The notes under the pieces: model-generated
Database searches by the model: none
What the model was told of the DNA's origin: nothing
What the model saw: the letters and a program-made list of their open reading frames with translations, nothing else
Shown here: positions 56,401-64,000 of the stretch, in pieces
Numbering within the stretch: position 1 is the first letter of the stretch
Layout of the letters: the number at the start of each line of letters is the position of its first letter
Translations under genes and position numbers: made by a program
Origin: Heliocidaris tuberculata
Lineage: Eukaryota > Echinodermata > Echinoidea > Camarodonta > Echinometridae
Direction of reading: 5' to 3'
NCBI GenBank assembly: GCA_025618425.1
Contig: CM046838.1
Location: 44,719,302-44,783,301 of the forward strand
Length of the DNA: 64,000 nt

Positions 56401-56739
56401 ACTTGTTTTTTTTGACAATCAAATTATCTAACCCTGCAAGTAAGCCCTCTGTCCCTCTTTCGATATAGCAAACTAGAAAAAAGTCTCTCAAACTAACAAT
56501 GCAACTCTTGAAATCAAACGCCAAGACAGATGACAGATGAGGTAGTGCACAGCACAGTAAAGTACAGAGTGTAGATGTACATGGCATTGTAACGTGAACG
56601 AGTTGGCAGGTACATAACATGAGGGTTAACAAATTAAAAGTAAATGGAATTGAAGACTTGTATGAGAAGTAGGACATACATGCAATGAAGTAAAATAGAG
56701 AATAGAGGAAAACAAGAATTATTTCAAAAATAAACGAAC

Positions 56740-57587
56740 GCTAACATTTTCATGATTAAACACAGAGTAGAAGTTGTCACTTCACTGTGATTTATATGCA
56801 CGCAAAATTAACAGATGGTTTAGGATTACATGAAATACGTCATAATACCCTTGACAGTTTATGGGGTAGTTTAATAAGTGCTTATTCACAAGGAAATATA
56901 ACACTTACAATTCAAAAAAAAAAAACAGCAAAAAACATCAACAACAACAAAACAAACAAACAAAAAACCTTCGCAACACATTATGCATTATGATGAAGAA
57001 CAATTCATTTCCTTTCCTCTTATTAGAAGAGCCAGTTTCTCACAAAATTAATATAAAAGTTATTTTATCATCATCCTTATAAGTCCACTGATTTACGGAC
57101 CCTACAGTGTCAACCTCTTCATCCCTTAAAAATATCATAGCAATTTCTTTAACAAAATGAGGAAACAAAAATGTCATTTCGAAATCAATCTCTGTTTTTT
57201 TGTTTCTGGGTGATTTCGTGAAGCGTGACTTTACATAAGAACTGAATATAGTCTTGCCCCCCCCCCCTCCTTCGCATGTAATTTCCGTTGATGTATCGAC
57301 ATTTCGTGGTTTCAGTGGTTGAAAAAAAAGTTAAGATACATACGTCATCATACCCTTAACTGTGCATACATTAGTGCTATATACTTTGACAAGTAGAAAT
57401 TCACAAAGAAATATAACACTCGCATTAACACTAGAAAAAAAATTCCTTTCTTCTGTTAGAAAACAAAACTCAGGCTCTCAAGATCTCAGATATTAAAGTT
57501 ATTATCACCATCATTATAGTTACTATAAACGTATAACGTTTTTAAGAGTTGACATTATTTCAACTGTAATCACAGTTCTGATGCGAT
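56740..57587. repeat. Conserved blocks a-c, second locus
   Basis: Same order as at 18.0-20.7 kb, for example CAGATGGTTTAGGATTACAT and ACACTCGCATTAACACTAG. It is followed by a SINE and then a lectin leader exon. Confidence 0.72.
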
Positions 57588-57853
57588 AATAATAATAATA
57601 ATAACAGTGGGTTCTTGTATAGCGCACATGTCTGTCACACTTGACACTCCTGGCACTCCACAATTATTACCCTGGCTTTAGCATGGCTGCACTTACGGCG
57701 CTCTAGCATTTCAAGGAATTAATTCCTGCCAGGTACCCATTTACCTCACCTGGGTCGAGTGTGGCAAATGTAGATTAATGTCTTGTCAAAAGACACTAGT
57801 GCTGGGCGGTTCACAGTCCGGCGACTTATCCACTAGACTACAACACCTCTACC
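57588..57853 (-). repeat. tRNA-derived SINE, - strand
   Basis: Read on the - strand, TAGTCTAGTGGATAAGTCGC is a tRNA-like A box and the body has GACCCAGGTGAGGTAAATGG and TGCTAGAGCGCCGTAAGTGC. It ends in ATT repeats (57590-57604). CGATA is repeated at both junctions. At 22.45 kb the corresponding sequence GATGCGATACGG is uninterrupted, so this insertion came after the loci split. Confidence 0.75.
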
Positions 57854-57979
57854 GATACGGCCTTTTGTATACAGTTTAAAATATCTTGGAGGATTTTGGG
57901 CCGGATTGACCTCCCCCCCCCCCCCCCCCATGCTGAGGACAAATATACGCCCTTGGTGGAAGGGCTTGATCACTCGTAC

Positions 57980-58113
57980 CTGTAACAGTTGGAACCAAAT
58001 GCCGTCCAAAATGTCGGACAACAACATCCCGCTTGCACGAAAGTCGAGCAGGCGAGTATGGTAATAGTCGATGCGATGAAGAGAAACATGGTCCTACGCG
58101 GCTGCATATCCAT
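57980..58113 (-). CDS. C-type lectin leader exon, second locus
   Basis: ATG at 58113 on the - strand; donor GTACGAG as in the array. It encodes MDMQPRRTMFLFIASTITIL, then AGCCCPTFWTAFGSNCYR. Compared with array copy 1 it has two extra codons (a Pro before the signal core and a third Cys). The lectin domain exon at 50.4 kb lies 7.4 kb downstream on the same strand. The intron phases differ (2 against 1), so at least one exon must lie between; it was not seen. Confidence 0.75.
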
Positions 58114-58219
58114 TTTGATCAATCAAACCGCTTGTTTTTCTACGGCTTGCTGTATAGGTCTGGCAAAAATCCTTGTTAAGTACCTACTGATAGAAAATAT
58201 CAGTCGAATATGAGATAAT

Positions 58220-59000
58220 AGCATTGATAACAACAAGGAAAAGGCTTTGATAGCAACTGCTTTTTATTACCCTTTACTGAAAGTTTCACTTATTCCATTT
58301 AAGTAATTGGTAGCAAGAAAAATTAAACGCTAGTTTTCTTGCTAGTAATGGCTTACCCATACTAGCAATTTCTTCAGTTTCTATTCAAATTGTACTGAGA
58401 ATCAAACGGCAAGGTTTCGTTCTTGTACACAAAGGCTTGTATGACTTGTATATGGCTATTTGAAGAGGAGGAATTTTCTTTTATCATCAGGCTTTTGCTT
58501 GATATTTTACAAGATCCTCTCATAATCAGTCTTTGTTTTTACATCTTGAGCTCTCTCTTTTCCTTATTTCTAATTTTCAAATAGCTGATTTTTCTTCAAT
58601 TATAGAACTGAAAAAAACGTGACTTTAATCAGAAATAAACCTGCTTCATCACATTAAATGGGGGGGGGGGGGGGGGGGGAGAAAAAATAAGACCAAGCTT
58701 ACGCCTTGGCGCTTTTGTTGACATAGCAAGAGTCAGAGCAATAGCATTTTCTTTATAAGCTTTTTCTTATAGTAAATGTTAGTTCTGCGTATTCGGGCCA
58801 TTAATTTTACCTTGAAATTTTTGAAGATGGAAGCGAACTTAGGTTTTTTTAAATTCACATTAGTATAAATCATGAAAATGGAGACATAATTAGTGTAGCA
58901 TTAAGATTCCATACTTGCAAAGATATGAACAAAACTGAATGATACTAAAGTTAAAGTTAAAATCACATGAAAGATTTCATATAAAGCTAAACAAAATGAG
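58220..59000 (+). other. Intergenic, AT-rich
   Basis: One G run near 58661-58679. No coding or repeat structure recognised. Confidence 0.45.
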
Positions 59001-59019
59001 AGTTAGGGGATGAGAGAGA

Positions 59020-59290
59020 GGAAAAAAAAAAACAGAAGAGAAAGAGAAGAGAGGGAGAGAGAGAGGGGGGGGGGGGGATGAGGGGGAGCACATAAGGGAG
59101 AAAACGAGGAAGAGGAAGAAAGAGAGTGAAAGAGATACAGAGATTGTATGAGGGGAAGGAAGAGAGAGAGAGAGAGAGAGAGAGTGAGAGAGAGAGTGAG
59201 AGAGAGAGAGAGAGAGAAAGAGAGGGGATAGGGAGGAAAGAGAGAGAGAGGGGGGGGGGGGGGGGGAGAGAGAGAGAGAGAGAGAGAGAT
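59020..59290 (+). repeat. (GA)n tract
   Basis: GAGA repeats with G runs; open frames on both strands are artefacts. Confidence 0.93.
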
Positions 59291-60810
59291 TTGAAATTAA
59301 AAATAATGAGAAAAAAAACCCCCGAAAGATTAATTGCGACTTACTTATCGTCCAACTGTAATAACTGGTCGGGCCTAGTAAGAGAGACTTGTTGGTCGTA
59401 AGATTCACTGGAAACAGTGTCGATGTTATGAACCGTCCCACAATCTGCCAATCTGCACGTAAGCTTGATTGAGCAGGTATAGATATCATTTGTACCGGAA
59501 GGTTGATGGTATGCTTATATCAAAAACAGGATGGAGTTCTTGGTGAAGGAAGCTTTCCAAACCCTTTTAGTGGTAAAATTAATGGACTGAATACAATTTT
59601 CTAAAACAACATGGTAAGAATTGTCAGCTGGATCTTTGATAGTTTTTTCAAGACAAGTTGCTTGTAACACAAAGAAAAACATATCTTATTTACACTTTTT
59701 TTTCCAAAGAAGGAAGTTGCATCATTTCAAAATAATAAATACATTATTTCTCAGTACCATGAGTTTTGTTTGAAATACAACAAGTAAAGGTAGTACTTAC
59801 TGAACGCTTTTTAATATAATGAAAATGTTTGATAATATAAATGTATGAGAATTGACAATCTTGCCAGAAACCTAAAAATAAAATGATTTTTGTTTAGTTT
59901 GTGAGAGAAAAATATATCTTCAGTCTTATTTTCCGTTCGACAAAGGCCGAAACCAAAACTCTACAGGGGCCATTTTTGAAAGTGTGTGTGTGTGGGGGGG
60001 GGGGGGGGGGGAGGCTGATCTGATTTAACTCATTACTGACAATTTTTGAGCCTTTTTCCGAGATCTTTTTAACGTGTCTACTCAAAAAAAGTGTATGTGT
60101 GTGTGTGGGGTGGGGGGGGGGGGGGGGGCTGCAGCCCCCAGCCCCCTGGTCCCGCGGCCCATGCTCTATCTATACAAATGTATGTTTTTGAGAGAAGTGT
60201 TTTACTTCTGAGTTTTCTTGATGATGTTACTACTGATACATTAGAATGGCTATTTCACGTCACAATTATTTCCCCCATATTAAAGAGACCGTTAGACATA
60301 CAATACTAATGATATATATTCTCTATATATACGTGACCCCACTTCCCAATAGTTCATAAATGTTTGTTGGACACGTGACGTAATTTACCTGACGTAGAAC
60401 TGGCGCAGTCTTTGACGCGCAAAGTGAGAGTGACATCACAAAACCAAAACCAAAAACAAAAAACAAAAAATGGCCGAAAATTTATTAAAAAGGCCCTATG
60501 TTACATGTAAAGCAATTAGTGCTTTAAATTTTGATTATCAAACTTTACCATAAGTGAGCTATTTTAGAACCTACTCCATTCATGTAATGAATGATTATTT
60601 TCATCATTCAAAGGTCATGTTATTGTTGTGCTCAAAATAAAGATATTTCAACAGACAATGAGAACAGACAACAGACATTCTGAATATAATTGTATTTGTA
60701 TATTCACCGGCACCTGATCAAGAGAGTCGCGTGAAGTCTGGTCCTTCTTCGAGAACAATTCGCCCTCATGTAGAAAGCTGGCTTACACGGAAAATGCTGC
60801 GAGATCCCTC

Positions 60811-60854
60811 CCCCCCCCCCAAAAAAAAAAAAGAAAAAAAAAGAAAAAAAGAAG

Positions 60855-60885
<31 letters not shown>

Positions 60886-61045
60886 AAAGAAAAAAGAAAA
60901 AAAAAGAAAAAAAAAAGGAAAAAAAAGAAAAGAAAAGAAAAGAAAAAAAAAAAAAGAAAAAAAAAAAAAGAAAAGAAAAGAAAAAAAAAAGAAGAAAAAA
61001 AAAAAAAGAAAAAAAAAAAAAAAAAAGGAAAGAAAAAAAAAGTAC
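60811..61045 (+). repeat. (A)n/(AAAAG)n tract
   Basis: A-rich run with G interruptions. Lys/Arg-rich frames on + and Phe-rich frames on - are artefacts. Confidence 0.95.
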
Positions 61046-61424
61046 AAATTGAGAAAAACTGGACCGAGAATTGAAAAGTTATGATTTCTTTAAAAGACAA
61101 GGCCACTTCTAGTATGGGGAATCTCCTATTCTTAATGCAGTCATGACGTATATCCAAATCACTCAAAATTATCCCTTTTAACAATTTCTTATAAGAGAAA
61201 AGATATATTTCCCGCTGTTGGTTATGTAAAATATGTTATCTATCTCGTATAGGCCAGGAGCCTGTCCCGAAATAGTCAACCCATTTTACATATGAGGTTT
61301 GACCCCTAAAAGTGGCTAAGACCATCCATGTCATTCACAAAAAGCTTGTCAGCTCGAACAAAGGCGCCGGCTTCGGGCCCCAGAGCCCTCGAAAGGGGCC
61401 CCAAAGTCGGGTCGATTTCAACCC

Positions 61425-61657
61425 ATCTACCATATGCGCCAAACTTTGTCAGAAGGAAGGTGTATGACTATATATTACCAAAACACCAAAACTGACAAAA
61501 TTTTCCATCGGGATGAGTTGTAAGACCGCTCCTAAAAATTGGGGCAAAATTTTCCCCTTAAGGCCCATGGACCAAATTTTGCCAGAAGGAAGAGTTATGG
61601 GTGTACATTACAAAAATATAAAATCTTACAAAAATGTCCATCGGGAAGGGGGTGTAA
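61425..61657 (+). repeat. Two tandem ~140-bp units
   Basis: Both units run from CCAAAnTTTGnCAGAAGGAAG to CCATCGGGA through a similar middle (ACAAAATT/ACAAAAAT). Confidence 0.7.
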
Positions 61658-61684
61658 CACGCCAGTAGTATATATAGGTACCCC

Positions 61685-61730
61685 TAGACTCCACGGTGGA
61701 GCCGTGGAGCCAGTGGAGCTCCACCGTGAC
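61685..61730. repeat. GC-rich hairpin cluster
   Basis: CTCCACGGTGGAGC and GGAGCTCCACCGTG give overlapping short inverted repeats within 46 nt. Confidence 0.7.
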
Positions 61731-61879
61731 GTCATACATGAATATGTATGATGGTATTTCCCGTTTAGATTAGAAAGTGTTAATGAGGGGAAGTGAGTGA
61801 CACGGCGATATCCTTCCGCCAAGTTCACGCGTGCTTGATCATTCAAGCGTGACGGTATTACATAACTTCTAGGAAATGC

Positions 61880-62731
61880 CCTGTTCCTGAAGCAATACGT
61901 TAATATGCATGAGACTATGACAGTGCGGATGATTTGGACATGAATATGTAAAGTAGAGAGCTTGAGTATTTTCCTTGAGCAAAGTTGAGTGTTGTGTGGA
62001 GCCTTGTGAAGTCGGGGTATTGTGCAACAAAGCGATAGCCTTCATCCAAGTCCACACATGATAGTATGGATCGTTCAAGCGGGACGGTATGACGTGACCG
62101 TCAATAAATATCGCAACCAATCATTTTACGTTAATAGGACAATTCCACCTCCCTGATAGGACTGTCGCATCGCAGATGCTTCCGACATGAATATACGAAT
62201 TCAGAGTTTGTGTTTTTTCCTCGAGGTCGTGTTCAGCCTTGTATGAACTGTAAGGTTTTTTTTTTTTTTTTAAAGTCTGTGTTAATATGTATGAGACTAC
62301 GCCAATGTAGATGATTTTTCACTTTGAACTTGAATAGGCAAATCAGGGCTTGTGTATTTTTCTCGAGATTGTGTTCAACCTTGTATTAACGAGCTAATTA
62401 AAGAAAAAAAGAAGAAAAAAGGCTGCGTGAATGTGTATAAGACTACGACAACGTAGATGATTTCTCGCTTTCGACATGAATATGCAATATGCAAATCAGA
62501 GATTGTGTATTTTCCTCGAGATTGAGTAAAGCCACGTATTAACAAGCTAAATAAGCGTTTTACGTGAATATGCCTGGGACCGCCTGGGACTATCATTTTC
62601 CACTTTGGAATGGATCTGAAAACCAGAATGCCAGTCGTTTTTTTTTTTTTTCTCTCTCTCTCTCTCTCTCTTCTTTATTTTGAGTTGTAATATTGTGTGA
62701 AGCCTTGTGTTACTAGGTAACTATGTACTAT

Positions 62732-62788
<57 letters not shown>

Positions 62789-63260
62789 CACCATGAAGTG
62801 TTTTATTTCTTACACTGAAAATATGATACTAAATATTTGGCTTTCAATATACCTTCATACCAAGCGTGGGATAGGCAAGTTTTGTTGTTTTTGTTGTGCG
62901 TTGCTGTTGATGTCATTGTTCAGCGACCATCAAAGCATGTTTCAGATAGAAAATATGATTGTTAAGCAAACCAGTATTCACAGTTAGAAGGTTTTGCGGA
63001 CTTCTACATCAGGATGGTCTTGTATATAAGAATATGTAAATCCCGAGTGCTGTTGTCTTTCTTTTGAGGTTGAGTGTCGTGTGGAGCTTTGTATTAACAA
63101 TCTAAATACTGTAAGCATTTTTCGTGAATACGCATGAGACTATGACAAATGGTTTGGACACAAACATGTGAATCAGAGTACCAATGTTTTTCCTTGAGGG
63201 TGAGTATTGTGCGGAATCTTGTATAAAACTGTAAGTGAGAGCATTCTTTAATACAGCCTT
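61880..63260 (+). repeat. Degenerate ~140-bp repeat field
   Basis: At least six diverged units share ATGAGACTAYGAC, GACATGAATATG, TTTTCCTCGAGRTTG and GCCTTGTATTAACAAGC-like words in the same order (near 61900, 62160, 62282, 62424, 62562, 63010 and 63124). An (AAT)n run interrupts at 62735-62787. Confidence 0.7.
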
Positions 63261-63269
63261 GTATAGTTT

Positions 63270-64000
63270 GAAGAAGAAGAAGAAGAAAAAAAAAAAAGAA
63301 GTTTGGAGAGTCCCAGGGAGAGTCCGAGAGTCCTACTTCGAGATGGATTAACATCATGATGAATCTAAATCTTCAAAATAGGAACAACAGATCTAGGCCT
63401 ACTTGAATAATTGCATGCCACTACCCATATTCACTATGGAGAAGATGACTAATTGGTTCATAGTTGGTAGAGTGTCTGCCTTAATGTTAAGTCATTAGAT
63501 GAATCCACTGTGATCAGATTGAATGAAGCCAGCACTTGCATAAACACGCCCTTCCAATACTTGTGGGAGCGAATGATAGTCCCTTATGTTCATAAATTCC
63601 CTGTGAGTTTGATACCCATAGATCTACTTTATGAATGCAGACCCACACATTGCCAGTTATTTGCTGGAATTGCTCTCATAACGGGTTCAAATCCTCATAA
63701 CAAGCTCTAGATCCTCAAACCTATCACCACGTATATAAAAGAGCATATTTATAAGATATCACTTAAAACTGGAAGAAAATACCAGTTGGATGTTTCTGAC
63801 ACATCTGAACATATTTTCAATATTCAAAGTGGAATGTAAAGCAAGATTAACCCTTGTACCTGTCTGAAGCTGTCAGACAGATAGCATATATGCACCATCA
63901 GATATAGCTTAGGGTCTACCAGCCAACATCCCAAATGTAGGTGGGTTTTTGTTGTTGTTTTTTTTTTTCAACAGACTTCTTTAGGATAAGATCCGGCATT
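63270..64000 (+). other. Right end of window; nothing recognised
   Basis: AT-rich sequence; TTCATAGTTGGTAGAGTGTC near 63455 is a weak tRNA-like remnant. No gene seen. Confidence 0.4.

Noticed and set aside
58977..59489. 170-codon frame on the - strand
   Set aside because: CT/GA repeat artefact.
60731..61184. Lys-rich and Phe-rich open frames
   Set aside because: A-rich simple repeat.

Overview
This window is animal nuclear DNA: spliced genes with long AT-rich introns, phase-1 domain exons, canonical GT/AG junctions, many microsatellites and poly-G/poly-C runs, tRNA-derived SINEs, LINE fragments and many palindromic (foldback) DNA elements. The lectin leader exons (mature start GCCPTFWTAFGSNCYR, an echinoidin-like start), the repeat families and a foldback element resembling the TU elements described in sea urchin point to an echinoderm, probably a sea urchin. 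That assignment is inference; no marker gene fixes the species.

Region 1 (1-12.9 kb, + strand) holds the 3' two thirds of a receptor gene: three EGF-like modules, one Ig-like module, three fibronectin III modules, one membrane helix and a 108-residue tail that stops without a kinase domain. The layout is that of Tie/TEK receptors. The tail ends in a segment resembling the juxtamembrane region of KIT/PDGFR-type kinases. Twelve exons can be joined with consistent phases into 712 codons. One intron carries an 831-bp tandem duplication that copied the start of an FN3 exon.

Region 2 (12.9-17.9 kb) has no gene that I can support: SINE, foldback elements and simple repeats.

Region 3 (18-30 kb) has conserved non-coding blocks, LINE tails and, on the - strand, a 623-bp tandem array of first exons of a secreted C-type lectin. 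The array units also carry truncated exon copies fused to the end sequence of a DNA transposon. A related transposon, filled with a 43-bp minisatellite, lies inside a larger CACTA-like element at 25.6-28.5 kb. A possible - strand promoter and 5' exon lie at 29.4-29.8 kb.

Region 4 (30-41 kb) contains a weak candidate for a small spliced gene (31.3-32.3 kb), tandem repeats and several foldback elements, including a 790-bp TTAA-flanked one.

Region 5 (41.2-45.8 kb, - strand) is a nearly complete non-LTR retrotransposon (endonuclease plus reverse transcriptase). It is broken by two frameshifts and by a 446-bp foldback element inserted just before the catalytic FADD codons.

Region 6 (45.8-64 kb) has another LINE fragment broken by DNA elements, a genuine C-type lectin domain exon on the - strand (50.3-50.5 kb), a fourth lectin leader exon (58.0 kb), and a degenerate ~140-bp repeat field near the right end. 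The leader exon at 58.0 kb and the domain exon at 50.4 kb lie in the right order and on the same strand to belong to one lectin gene, but the intervening and last exons were not found.
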